Source of the DNA: Verrucomicrobiota bacterium
GTDB taxonomy: Bacteria > Verrucomicrobiota > Verrucomicrobiia > Limisphaerales > VHDF01
NCBI GenBank assembly: GCA_016871495.1
Contig: VHDF01000016.1
Coordinates: 1 to 64,000 of the forward strand
DNA: 64,000 nucleotides
Direction of reading: 5' to 3'
Shown here: in pieces, positions 29,887 through 39,139 of the stretch
Layout of the letters: each line of letters begins with the position of its first letter
How positions within the stretch are numbered: the first letter of the stretch is position 1
The notes under the pieces: model-generated
What the model was told of the DNA's origin: nothing
The model's input: only the letters and a program-made list of their open reading frames with translations
Databases searched by the model: none
Made by a program: the position numbers and the translations under genes

Positions 29887-31002
29887 ATGACGCCAACTTC
29901 GAGCCCAACCCGGCTTGCCGTGCTCGTCAACGGATCAATCGGATCAATCGAATGGATTCGCGCCACCCAGCATCTCGGCTTCACTTCCAACGACTCAACC
30001 CTGTTGCTGGTTCGACGCGGCGGATCGCTTTCCACTTGGATTTCCTGGATCCAAGAATGCCAGCGTTTTCGTCCCGAGTTGCTCTATGTGATCAACACCG
30101 CCAGTCCGGGAGTGCCGTTCGCGTTGTGGAGAAAACTCGTTGGGAACATCCCGTTCGTCCTCGACACAGGCGACCTCGTTTTCGAAATGGCGCGGAGAAG
30201 CGGCATCGAACCCGCCGCCAAATGGCCCATCCTCTGGGCGGGCGAGCAAGCAGGGTGGCACGCGTGCGAAACGCTGGTCGTGCGAAGCGAATGCTTCCGC
30301 CAGCACCTCCACGAACTGGGATTCCATCACGCGATGACCTTGCCCGATGGCTTCGCACCGCCCCCGGAACTCACGGACCGCTTCGCCATCCAATCGCTTC
30401 GACGGAAGCTCGGACTTGGTGGCTTCCTGGTGGCCGGCGTCATGGGATCCTTGATTCACAGTCCGAAGCTGAACCTCTGTTACGGATGGGACCTCATCAG
30501 CGCTCTCCCCATGCTGACAGACCTGCCCTTTCGGGCCTTGATCGTCGGGGATGGGCCGGGGCGCCCATGGCTTGAGAAACTCGCCCTCCGCCTCAGCGTG
30601 CAGGATCGTGTGGTGTTCGCCGGAAGGGTGCCTTACGCGGAACTTCACCATTACCTTCAGCTGATGGACGTCGCCATTTCCACGCAGACCAACAACCTGC
30701 CCGGCCGGGTTCGCACGACAGGAAAACTGCCCGAGTACATGGCTGCGGGTCGATTCATCCTGGCGTCCAAGGTCGGCGAAGCAGCGCGGGTGCTCCCCGA
30801 ACCGATGCTGATTGATTACGAAGGTGACGTGGACTTGAACTATCCGAAGCGCCTGGCAGAGCGATTACGCGGAGTCGCCGGCGATCCCGAAAAGGCGCGT
30901 GTCATGGGGACCAGCAACCGGGCCTTGGCAGAGAAGCATTTCGGAAAGGAGACTCTGCAATCGGCCCTGCGTGGAATTTTGGCGCGCAACGCGAAACGAT
31001 AG
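29887..31002 (+). CDS. Glycosyltransferase, family 4-like
   Basis: This 371-residue protein has a two-Rossmann-fold arrangement. The C-terminal half carries ALIVGDGPGRPWLEKLA, VVFAGRVPYAELHHYLQLMDVAI, and KLPEYMAAGRFILASKVGE with the retaining-glycosyltransferase Glu region. It probably adds a sugar to a cell-surface glycan. No cluster partner is adjacent, so donor and acceptor are unknown. Confidence 0.75.
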   Translation: MTPTSSPTRLAVLVNGSIGSIEWIRATQHLGFTSNDSTLLLVRRGGSLSTWISWIQECQRFRPELLYVINTASPGVPFALWRKLVGNIPFVLDTGDLVFEMARRSGIEPAAKWPILWAGEQAGWHACETLVVRSECFRQHLHELGFHHAMTLPDGFAPPPELTDRFAIQSLRRKLGLGGFLVAGVMGSLIHSPKLNLCYGWDLISALPMLTDLPFRALIVGDGPGRPWLEKLALRLSVQDRVVFAGRVPYAELHHYLQLMDVAISTQTNNLPGRVRTTGKLPEYMAAGRFILASKVGEAARVLPEPMLIDYEGDVDLNYPKRLAERLRGVAGDPEKARVMGTSNRALAEKHFGKETLQSALRGILARNAKR

Positions 31003-31367
31003 TTTGACGGCAATGATCTTTCTCAAGTTTCAATGGATCACCTTGCGGATACCCCTCAACTTTCGGCGGGCCTTTGCCACTCAAGCTTTGGCGCCTCTCG
31101 ACACGCTCGACGGCTCCGTTTTGGTTGAACGAAGCGACGCCCGTGCTAAGGAAACGCGGTTGATCCATGAAATCCGCCTCGCTCGCGGTCGTCTCAAGGA
31201 TTTCTTGTCTCCTTATCCGGGGTTTTGGGCCTTGCCTTACGGATTGATTCCGAGGTGCCAGGGGGTGAGCATTGGCCTTCATCTCGACCATGATTTCCTA
31301 TCACTCCGTCTGTCCCAACCCTGGACTTCGAGAAATCCGTTGCTTGCATGTGCTTGATCCCTAGTGC
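31003..31367. other. Intergenic, nothing recognised
   Basis: The stretch between the glycosyltransferase and SEC-C genes shows no convincing gene, repeat or RNA. Confidence 0.4.
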
Positions 31368-31877
31368 GTGCTTCCGCTCGGTTCTTACGCTTTCCTGGAG
31401 TATTACTGCGAAGACAACGATTGCGACTGCCGAAGGGTATTGATTGAAATCCGTTCGCAGGATGATCCGGAGAATTCGTTGGCCACCATCAACTACGGTT
31501 GGGAGAGCGAGGCATTCTACACCGAATGGATGCATGGCGACGCCGAGGCCGGACGTGAAATCGCTTCCGCGTCACTCGACCCTCTGCTTCCGCAGTCGGA
31601 GTGGGCTGATCTTTTTCTGAGTTACTTCCAGGAGGAGATGATCACACGCCCCGATTACGTGGACCGTTTGATGCGCCATTATGACCAGGTCAAGCAGGCT
31701 CTGCTTCGCCCGCAACCGGTCCGCGTTGGACGCAACGAGCCTTGCCCATGCGGCAGCGGTCGCAAGTTCAAGAAATGCTGCGGTGCGGCCAACCCGCATC
31801 GGTCAAGCAGGATTGGAGCGGGAATCAATCTCCCTCGAGATGTCCGAGCCTTGCCGCCATGTCCGCCGGAGAAATGA
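31368..31877 (+). CDS. SEC-C motif protein
   Basis: The 169-residue protein starts with GTG. An N-terminal domain includes [17 protein letters not shown]. The SEC-C zinc motif [18 protein letters not shown] spans about residues 120-138; it is the metal-binding tail seen in SecA and many small proteins. The function is unknown. A stop codon lies just upstream of the start, so the N-terminus may be truncated. Confidence 0.65.
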   Translation: MLPLGSYAFLEYYCEDNDCDCRRVLIEIRSQDDPENSLATINYGWESEAFYTEWMHGDAEAGREIASASLDPLLPQSEWADLFLSYFQEEMITRPDYVDRLMRHYDQVKQALLRPQPVRVGRNEPCPCGSGRKFKKCCGAANPHRSSRIGAGINLPRDVRALPPCPPEK

Positions 31878-32115
31878 AGACCATCGATTTGCCTTTCTTT
31901 CGCATTTCCAACAAACCGCCGGGCAACATGGCCTGGTAGGACAGCGCTCGATCGGCGCGCCCGTAACGTCCACAAAGGGATGATCGCAGGTCAGCCGGAA
32001 GTGGAGCACCAACGCCCTCACCGCCGGATGCACGAAGTAGGTGGGCATTTCTCCAATCGCGAAGGCACAGTCGGCGTTGATGCGACCCTCGAAGTCCCCG
32101 TCTCGATCCGGACTC
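31825..32115 (-). pseudogene. Fic-family protein remnant
   Basis: Two reading frames together spell a decayed Fic domain. One gives CAFAIGEMPTYFVHPAVRAL and DHPFVDVTG, close to the Fic active-site motif HPFxDGNGR. After a frameshift the other gives GRADRALSYQAMLPGG. The catalytic GNG is altered and the frame is broken, so this is a dead fragment of a Fic AMP-transferase-type gene. Confidence 0.6.
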
Positions 32116-32150
32116 GCGCCTCGGAAACACCTCGTGCATACTGCTGCACC

Positions 32151-35015
32151 ATGACGCGCGACCTCTCCTGCTCTCCTCCTCCATGGCCCGCTTGGCTCCC
32201 GCTGCTGATCGCGCTGATGTCCGTTTCATTCGGCTCAAGCCGGTCACTGGAAGCCGACGAGTCACGCCCATCTTCTGCCCAAAACTCCAGGAACCATTGG
32301 GCTTTTCAGTTGCCACCCCGGCCCGAGCCGCCGCCATCGCGTTTCCGAAAGTTCGTGCGCAACCCCATCGACGCGTTCGTCCACGCACGGCTCGAGCGCG
32401 AGAAACTCACACCCTCGCCCGAGGCGGACAAACCCACACTCCTCCGCCGGCTCCACCTCGATTTGACGGGACTTCCGCCCAGCCCCGCCGAAGTCGACGC
32501 GTTCATGCAAGACCGCCGTCCCGATGCCTACTCGCGTGGGGTGGAAAAACTCCTCGATTCCCCGCACTACGGCGAGCGCTGGGGACGGCACTGGTTGGAC
32601 GCGGCCCGCTACGCCGATTCCAATGGATTCGAGAAAGACCGCACACGCACGATCTGGCCTTACCGCGATTGGGTCATTCGCGCGGTTCAACACGATCTCC
32701 CCTTCGACCAATTCACGCTGCACCAACTCGCGGGCGACTTGCTGCCCCATCCCACCACGGAGCAGCGTGTAGCCACGGGATTCCTGCGCAATTCCATGCT
32801 CAACGAGGAGGGCGGCGTGGAACCGGAAAAATTCCGCGTCGATGCCATGATCGACCGGGTGGATGCCGTGGGACGCACCTGGCTCGGACTCACCATCGCC
32901 TGCGCCCAATGCCACGATCACAAATATGACCCCGTCTCCCAACGGGAGTACTTCCGCTTCTACTCCCTGCTCAACCAGGACGCAGAAACTCATGTGGAAG
33001 TCCCCACCCCAGCCCAGGCCGCTCAACGCGAAGCGATTTTGAAACACGCCCGGGAACTCGAAAGCCAATGTCGTGCTTCCATCCCCCATCTCGACGAGCG
33101 TCTGAAAACCTGGGTTCAATCCCAGTCGTCCCGCGCGGGATCCTGGATCCCGATCGATTCCTCGGAATGGCACAGCCAGCCCATGAAGTACGAGAAGCAA
33201 GAGGACCTTTCCTTCTTGGGCGGCGGAGACGCCACCATGGATACGGTCATCCGCGTGTGGTGGGACAGCTCGATCGAGGGCATCACGGGCTTCCGGCTCG
33301 AGGCCATGACCGACGCCAACCTGCCGCTCAACGGTCCCGGACTGCGCGCGGACGGGTCCTTCAATGTCGCCGAATTTGTGGTCGAGACCACTCCGTTATC
33401 CGACTTGAAACAAGACCTGCACCAACCCGCGACCAACAGGGTCGAATTCGCCCGGGCCATGGCCGACGCGGAAGCGAAACATTGGGAAGCCTCAAAGACG
33501 ATCGACGGCGAAACCACACGCGGAGGCTGGGCCAACGCTTTCACCGCCGGCCGACGCAACCAGTCGCGCCGTCTCGTCCTGCAAGCGCGAAATCCCGTCG
33601 GCTCCAAACAAGGCCTGCGCTATCTCATCACCATCCACTCGAAAGCCCAGCAAACCGGCTTGCCCAATCAAGCGCTCGGACGCTTCCGCATCAGCTACAC
33701 GACCGCCCCCGGCACGCTCTCCGTCGATCCCTTCACCGAAGCCCAGCGCGAACTGTTCACTTCCGGCCAAGTGCTTTCATCCAGCCAGCAGTCTGAACTC
33801 TTCCAAATTTTCCGCCTGCACCAACCTGAACTGGTGGAATGGAATCAAAGATTGGACGACGCCTGGAAAGGTTGGCCCTCCACCATCACCAGCCTGGCGC
33901 TCCAACAACGACCCGTGCCGCGGAAAACCCGCATCTTTCACCGCGGCGATTGGACCAAACCGACGAAGATCGTCGAAGGCGGTGTCCCCGCCATCCTTCC
34001 GCCCCTTCCTCTCGAAGCGCCCCGCAACCGCCTGGGCTTGGCGCAATGGCTGGTCTCGACCAACCAACCCCTGACGGCTCGGGTGATGGTCAATCGTGTT
34101 TGGCAGACTTACTTCGGCCAGGGCCTCGTCCCGACTCCGGAAGATTTTGGCACCCGTGCCGAATCGCCTTCCCACCCCGAACTCCTCAACTGGCTTGCCT
34201 GGGAATGGATGTCACCCCGCACGATCGCCTCCTCCGCGGAACGGCATCGTCCGCTCGTCCCCTGGAGCCTGAAACATCTGCATCGGCTCATCGTCCATTC
34301 CTGGACCTACCGCCAACGCTCGAACATGACGCCCGAAATGCTGGAAAGGGATCCCTACAACCGCCTCCTGGCCCGGGCGAGCCGATTCCGGGTGGAAGCC
34401 GAAGTCATCCAGGATATCGCGCTCAAGGCCTCGGGATTGCTCAGTCCCAAAGTGGGCGGCCCGAGTGTGTTTCCACCCCTGCCCGAAGGCTTCATGCAAC
34501 TCGCCTACGGACCCATCCCTTGGAACATCAGTGAAGGCGAGGACCGTTACCGCCGCTCGCTCTATACTTTTTGGAAGCGATCGGTGCCTTTTCCCACCAT
34601 GGTGACGTTTGACGCGCCGCCCGCCGAACAATCCTGCGTCCGCCGCACCCGCTCGAACACCCCGCTCCAGGCCCTCACCACGTTGAATGAACCCACCTTC
34701 AATCACGCCGCCCGTTGGCTCGCCTATCGAGCCATCCGCGAAGGCGGGGACAGCGATCGCGCCCGTCTCAACTACGCCTTCAAACTTTGCGTCGCCCGGG
34801 CACCCGCGCCCAAGGAACTTCAGACGTTGGCAAGGCTGCTCGAAGACACCGCCCGCGAATACGAAAAGCAACCCCAGGAGGCTGCCCGCGCCGCCTTTCT
34901 CGATCCCAAAGCCCCGCCGCCTTTGCCTGACGGCGTTTCGGTTCCACAGCTCGCGGCGTGGGCTTCGGTCGCCCGAGCCCTCTTGAATCTCGATGAAACC
35001 GTCACTCGCGAATAA
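32151..35015 (+). CDS. DUF1549/DUF1553 domain protein
   Basis: The protein has about 954 residues with an N-terminal signal segment (AWLPLLIALMSVSFGSS). The DUF1549 part (RNPIDAFVHARLEREKLTPS, SPHYGERWGRHWLDAARYADSNG) is followed by the haem-like CAQCHDHKYDP motif, and the C-terminal DUF1553 part has MVNRVWQTYFGQGLV and QALTTLNEPTF. Such proteins are paired with DUF1501 proteins in Planctomycetes and Verrucomicrobia and are linked by context to polysaccharide degradation. The next gene is its DUF1501 partner 6 bp away. Confidence 0.88.
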   Translation: MTRDLSCSPPPWPAWLPLLIALMSVSFGSSRSLEADESRPSSAQNSRNHWAFQLPPRPEPPPSRFRKFVRNPIDAFVHARLEREKLTPSPEADKPTLLRRLHLDLTGLPPSPAEVDAFMQDRRPDAYSRGVEKLLDSPHYGERWGRHWLDAARYADSNGFEKDRTRTIWPYRDWVIRAVQHDLPFDQFTLHQLAGDLLPHPTTEQRVATGFLRNSMLNEEGGVEPEKFRVDAMIDRVDAVGRTWLGLTIACAQCHDHKYDPVSQREYFRFYSLLNQDAETHVEVPTPAQAAQREAILKHARELESQCRASIPHLDERLKTWVQSQSSRAGSWIPIDSSEWHSQPMKYEKQEDLSFLGGGDATMDTVIRVWWDSSIEGITGFRLEAMTDANLPLNGPGLRADGSFNVAEFVVETTPLSDLKQDLHQPATNRVEFARAMADAEAKHWEASKTIDGETTRGGWANAFTAGRRNQSRRLVLQARNPVGSKQGLRYLITIHSKAQQTGLPNQALGRFRISYTTAPGTLSVDPFTEAQRELFTSGQVLSSSQQSELFQIFRLHQPELVEWNQRLDDAWKGWPSTITSLALQQRPVPRKTRIFHRGDWTKPTKIVEGGVPAILPPLPLEAPRNRLGLAQWLVSTNQPLTARVMVNRVWQTYFGQGLVPTPEDFGTRAESPSHPELLNWLAWEWMSPRTIASSAERHRPLVPWSLKHLHRLIVHSWTYRQRSNMTPEMLERDPYNRLLARASRFRVEAEVIQDIALKASGLLSPKVGGPSVFPPLPEGFMQLAYGPIPWNISEGEDRYRRSLYTFWKRSVPFPTMVTFDAPPAEQSCVRRTRSNTPLQALTTLNEPTFNHAARWLAYRAIREGGDSDRARLNYAFKLCVARAPAPKELQTLARLLEDTAREYEKQPQEAARAAFLDPKAPPPLPDGVSVPQLAAWASVARALLNLDETVTRE

Positions 35016-35021
35016 CACGCT

Positions 35022-36488
35022 ATGAATCCTTCCTTCGCTCGCGAACTGCTCGCCGAAAGATCCCGTTTCCTCGCGCGCCGCTGGTTCCTGCGTGATTGCG
35101 CGCTCGGACTCGGCGGCATCGCCCTGTCCTCCCTGCTCCATCGGAACGCTTCCGCCAAGGAGGCCGCAGCTCTCGCGTCCGCTCCCGCCGGTCCCATGGC
35201 GCCCAAACACCCCCACTATCCGGCTCGCGCCAAACGCGTCATTTACCTTTTCCAGGCAGGCGCTCCCAGCCAACTCGACCTGTTCGATCCCAAGCCCGCC
35301 CTGGCCAAGTGGAATGGCAAACCCGTGCCCAAAGAAGTCGTCAAAGACCAAACCTACGCCTTCATCAAGCCGGACGCCGCCCTCTACGCGTCCGAGTTCA
35401 AATTCTCGCGCCACGGCCAATCCGGAGCCGAGATCAGCGAAGCCATGCCTCACCTGGCCGGCGTGGCGGATGACGTCGCCTTCATCCGTTCGATGACCAC
35501 GGACGCCTTCAACCACGCGCCCGGCCAGATCTTCATGAACACCGGCTCGCAACTGTTCGGCCGTCCCAGCATGGGCGCCTGGGTCACCTACGGACTCGGC
35601 AGCGAATCCCAAGATTTACCGGGCTTCGTCGTGCTCAGCTCGGCCGGCGGGCTCAGCGGCGGCTCGGGCAATTTCGGCTGTGGTTTCCTGCCCACGGTGT
35701 TTCAGGGCGTTCCGTTCCGCCGCACCGGCGATCCCGTGCTCTACCTCTCGAATCCACCCGGCGTGTCCGGCTCGGTGCAACGGCGCACGCTGGACGCCAT
35801 CAAAGAACTCAACCAGCAGCGGCTGGGCGCGGTGGGAGACCCTGAGATCGCCACACGCATCAACTCCTTCGAAATGGCCTATCGCATGCAGGCGAGCGCC
35901 CCCGAGCTCATGGACCTTTCGAAGGAACCCAAGTCCATCCTCGACCTCTATGGCGTCGAACCCGGCAAGGCTTCTTACGCCGCCAATTGTCTTCTGGCCC
36001 GCCGCCTGATCGAACGAGGCGTCCGCTTCGTGCAGCTTTTTCACGAGGCTTGGGACCACCACAGCGATGTGAAGGGGGGCGTGAATGCCCAATGCCAGCT
36101 GACGGACAAAGCGAACGCCGCGCTGGTCAGGGACCTCAAACAGCGCGGACTCCTCGAGGATACCCTGGTGGTTTGGGGCGGCGAGTTTGGGCGCACGCCG
36201 ATGGTCGAGGCCAGCATCGAACTCGGACGTAAACTCGGACGCGATCATCATCCGCAGGCCTTCACCGTATGGATGGCTGGGGGAGGCGTGAAGCCGGGTG
36301 TGACGGTCGGTGCCACCGACGATTTCGGTTTTCACGTGGTCAAGGACCGGGTTCACGTGCATGACCTGCACGCCACGCTGCTGCACCTGCTGGGATTTGA
36401 CCACACGCGCCTGACCTTCCGCTTCCAGGGCCGCGACTTCCGCCTGACCGACGTGCATGGCGACGTCGTCAACCAAGTCCTGGCCTGA
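35022..36488 (+). CDS. DUF1501 (sulfatase-like) protein
   Basis: The 488-residue alkaline-phosphatase-fold protein has a twin-Arg-like start ([21 protein letters not shown]), suggesting Tat export. Motifs are [36 protein letters not shown]-like [23 protein letters not shown] and [21 protein letters not shown]. It forms a two-gene operon with the preceding DUF1549/DUF1553 gene. Confidence 0.9.
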   Translation: MNPSFARELLAERSRFLARRWFLRDCALGLGGIALSSLLHRNASAKEAAALASAPAGPMAPKHPHYPARAKRVIYLFQAGAPSQLDLFDPKPALAKWNGKPVPKEVVKDQTYAFIKPDAALYASEFKFSRHGQSGAEISEAMPHLAGVADDVAFIRSMTTDAFNHAPGQIFMNTGSQLFGRPSMGAWVTYGLGSESQDLPGFVVLSSAGGLSGGSGNFGCGFLPTVFQGVPFRRTGDPVLYLSNPPGVSGSVQRRTLDAIKELNQQRLGAVGDPEIATRINSFEMAYRMQASAPELMDLSKEPKSILDLYGVEPGKASYAANCLLARRLIERGVRFVQLFHEAWDHHSDVKGGVNAQCQLTDKANAALVRDLKQRGLLEDTLVVWGGEFGRTPMVEASIELGRKLGRDHHPQAFTVWMAGGGVKPGVTVGATDDFGFHVVKDRVHVHDLHATLLHLLGFDHTRLTFRFQGRDFRLTDVHGDVVNQVLA

Positions 36489-36614
36489 CGCCGAATAGAA
36501 CAGCCCAGAAACCACGGAGAGGGAACAGGCCGGTCGCAAAGCACAGGCATCACACCCTTTTCCCTCTCGCCCCGCGAGGCACGAGTGGGGAGAGAGCCGG
36601 AGAGAGGGGAACTC

Positions 36615-37055
36615 TCAGCCAACCCCCTCTCCTCGGTCCTCTCCCCACTCATTCTTCGCAGGGAGAGGATGAAAGTTTTCCGGCCGCACCACCGCTGGTT
36701 TGGCCCTCACCACCATCGCGTGCGGCGAGCAAATGCCGTTCGTCTCCGCCCCCTTCATCTGGCGCTGATCCGCCCGGCGTCGGCCAAAAATGACGTCGCC
36801 CTTCCGAAACCGCAGCTTCGTGCCAATAACATCGCTGCCCTTGCCCCACCGCCGGATGTGCAAGCTCTCCGAATTGAAATCATCCAACCCGACGAACATT
36901 TCTTCCGCCGCATCCACCGGATCAAAGCCCTCATTGCCGCTCTCCGCACACCGCCCAAACGCCGGCCGCTGCCACCCCTTGCGATCCAACAGCGGCAGCC
37001 TGGCCCAGTTGGAGTTGGGCTGGAGCTTGGCGAGGGACGGGATTTTGGGGCTCAC
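36615..37055 (-). pseudogene. Type I restriction S-subunit remnant
   Basis: The segment EEMFVGLDDFNSESLHIRRW, LRFRKGDVIFGRRRADQRQ and GICSPHAMVVRAKP resembles a target-recognition half of HsdS, which gives DNA specificity to type I restriction systems. Both ends lack the rest of the protein and no hsdM or hsdR is nearby, so it is a stranded fragment. It lies directly downstream of a toxin-antitoxin pair. Confidence 0.6.
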
Positions 37056-37061
37056 GATTTT

Positions 37062-37517
37062 TCAAGTGACCAACCGGGGATCGAAGCTGAACGGCTCAGG
37101 TTTGCCGATCTTGATTTTGGCAAAGTCAGAATGCGCCGGATTGATGAGGAAGTTGGTTTCGCCGGTGATGACGCTGGGCAGGGCGAGCAGTGCGGATTGG
37201 GCGTTTTTCACCCAGGCATCGCCGATTTGTTGCGAGATCAGGGAGGGCGGCTCGGCATCCCATCCGTCCGGCAGCGTGGCGGGCGGGAAGGTTTCCACCA
37301 ACGCATCGTGGAACCGGAGCGGGATGGCGACGTATTTGGACGTCACCGGCAGTTTCAAATGGACCAGCGTTTCCAATGCGGCCAGCGATTTGGTGACGCT
37401 CACATAAACCGCGCGCACGCCGACGGAGTTCCAGCGACCGCCATTGAGCCTTGCGCCCTCGCCATCGAAGGCGGCGGCCGCGTGCTTCCGCTTCACGATG
37501 CGCCAAGCTTCGCCCAT
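37062..37517 (-). CDS. RES-domain toxin
   Basis: The 151-residue RES family protein has the core RLNGGRWNSVGVRAVYVS and ALETLVHLKL. RES toxins (MbcT, ParT type) degrade or modify NAD. The start codon abuts the antitoxin stop by one base, and the order antitoxin then toxin on the minus strand is the usual one for Xre/RES systems. Confidence 0.85.
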   Translation of the reverse strand: MGEAWRIVKRKHAAAAFDGEGARLNGGRWNSVGVRAVYVSVTKSLAALETLVHLKLPVTSKYVAIPLRFHDALVETFPPATLPDGWDAEPPSLISQQIGDAWVKNAQSALLALPSVITGETNFLINPAHSDFAKIKIGKPEPFSFDPRLVT

Positions 37518-38032
37518 CAGGAATAGACTCCGTATTCGATGCGGCCCAGGAGATTCTCAACTTCGCGTGCGCCGACTTCAGTTTCGGCATATTCGAGGGG
37601 CACAGCGCCGCCAAGGCCGAACTGCGGTGAATGGAGCCACTGCCGGGCATTTTCCTCGGACTCCATGACTTCCACGGCCTTCCCCATCAAGCGGGCGTAG
37701 CGGACGACGCGGTCGGACTCCGCCTGATCGAGCCGGCCCTCGATCTTGCGCCGATGAAGCGTGGCCTTGGAAATGCCGAGCATGGGCGCGAGCTTGTCCA
37801 TCGGCACGGCGAGGGTGGCTTGCAGGTCGTTGAGTTCCTGGACCGGCAGGCCGACGCGGAGCACTTCAACGAGCTTGGCCGGAGCAAAGGTCAGCTTGCC
37901 AGACGGCCCGTGAACGCAGGAGCTGACAACGCCGCCGATGGCTTTCTTAAGCGCCACCGGCGCGGCCTTGCGGCGGGCGACCGGCTTGACGGTGAATTTC
38001 TTCGGCAACGGTTTGGTCCAGGGATTGCTCAT
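37517..38032 (-). CDS. Xre/MbcA/ParS-type antitoxin
   Basis: The 171-residue protein has a helix-turn-helix region (LAPMLGISKATLHRRKIEGRL) and the C-terminal toxin-binding MbcA/ParS-like domain (VRYARLMGKAVEVMESEENARQWLHSPQFGLGGAVPLEYAETEVGAREVENLL). It should neutralise the RES toxin and repress the operon. A basic, Lys/Arg-rich N-terminal extension of about 40 residues precedes the domain. Confidence 0.85.
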   Translation of the reverse strand: MSNPWTKPLPKKFTVKPVARRKAAPVALKKAIGGVVSSCVHGPSGKLTFAPAKLVEVLRVGLPVQELNDLQATLAVPMDKLAPMLGISKATLHRRKIEGRLDQAESDRVVRYARLMGKAVEVMESEENARQWLHSPQFGLGGAVPLEYAETEVGAREVENLLGRIEYGVYS

Positions 38033-38070
38033 TTGACATTTTTTATAGTCTCAATTGAAACCGATGTCAA
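38033..38070 (-). promoter_or_regulatory. Promoter and probable operator of the RES/Xre operon
   Basis: Read on the minus strand, TTGACA (38065-38070) and TATAAA (38042-38047) are separated by exactly 17 bp. The promoter is bracketed by the inverted repeat TTGACAT ... ATGTCAA, whose second arm is at 38033-38039. That arrangement suits autoregulation by the antitoxin. Confidence 0.75.
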
Positions 38071-38086
38071 CTGGCCTCTTTTCCGG

Positions 38087-38220
38087 CCGTCTATCCCGAT
38101 GTTGTCGGTAGGGCGGGCCTGTCCCAGCCCGCCGCCCACGGGATGCAAAACATCATGCTCCGGCGGCGCGCCGGGACGGACGCGCCCTACCTGCATCACC
38201 GGCAACATCGGGATGCACCG
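38087..38220. mobile_element. 134-bp MITE, copy 3
   Basis: The copy has the standard ends (CCGTCTATCCCGATGTTG, GGGATGCACCG) and the 9-bp duplication CTTTTCCGG at 38078-38086 and 38221-38229. It sits 16 bp upstream of the -35 box of the toxin-antitoxin promoter. Confidence 0.93.
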
Positions 38221-38580
38221 CTTTTCCGGGCAGCCCAGCCAAGGCGGCCGGGACGCCAGTCGAGCCGCCCATTCAGCCCGCCAACGCCGCTGGCAGGGTA
38301 GCGGTGTTCGTGGTTTCGAGATGGGGCGCCGGGTGGCACTTCGAGCATCTCGGTCATCCGGTGGACGACGGTGCGGTGGGTGGAAAACTCGGAGGAGAGG
38401 CGGCCGGTTTCGTCGGTCTCATCGAAGCCGTGGATGGAGAGTCGTGACCATTCCGAACGACGAATTTCGAATGTCCAACTGGCTGAACTCCAGAACTCGC
38501 AGCTCGAACTTCGCAGTTCTTTGGGCGAAACTGGTCGTTACTGCCCCAGAGACGTTTTTCAAGCAAGGCGTTGTCCTATT

Positions 38581-38942
38581 CTCAGACATCCTAACCCCGC
38601 GAGCGGGGGATGCGGGATGGATGCAGAAGGGATGTGAGACCAGAGTGACGTGAAGCGGCTCAGTCGCAAGCCGGAGGCTTGCCAGCTTTTAGCCGGTGGT
38701 TGAGGAGCGCAGCGACGATACCACCGGTCCACCGGGTCGCCCCAGCATGGGCATCCTGGAGGGATGCCAGCGTCGCAGGTGCCCAGACCCGGGGTGTGCG
38801 GGATTCAGGTCTCCAGGGCCGATTCTTCATGGGCAAGGGGCGGACCGCTCATCCCTGAGCTTCAGGCCTACTGACTTCGATCTGCGATTACCTGCGGAGA
38901 CGGGAACACTCTTGAGACCACCAACCTCGGCATGATCGATCG
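38581..38942. repeat. Dispersed repeat B, copy 1
   Basis: A stretch of about 290 bp starting CTCAGACATCCT and containing GGATGCAGAAGGGATGTGAG, CAAGCCGGAGGCTTGCCAGC and GGCAAGGGGCGGACCGCTCA is nearly the same as 49717-50010. A further shared end (TGAGACCACCAACCTC) matches 50234 onward. The flanks 38221-38580 and 38943-39139 hold no clear gene. Confidence 0.75.
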
Positions 38943-39139
38943 CCAACGGGGTTCATCCTGATTCTACCCCGGGTCAGGATGTCTGATTTTTTTTCGGATG
39001 GGGCGATCCTGTGCATCCGTTGGGGCGAGGAGACCGAAGGGTTTGCCGGTTAACAAGCGCGGTTCTGCCGCAGGCGCGGGGCGGATCACCCGCGGGTCTT
39101 CGCGTCCCAGGCGCGAGCAAAGCACCAACCGCAGCGACT

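Noticed and set aside
34212-35612. 466-residue minus-strand open frame across the DUF1553 and DUF1501 genes
   Set aside because: It is antisense to two well-supported genes and has no recognisable domain.
36489-36660. CTCTCCCC-rich stretch as a regulatory or coding feature
   Set aside because: It looks like low-complexity, purine/pyrimidine-biased intergenic repeat DNA, with no second copy in the window to define it.
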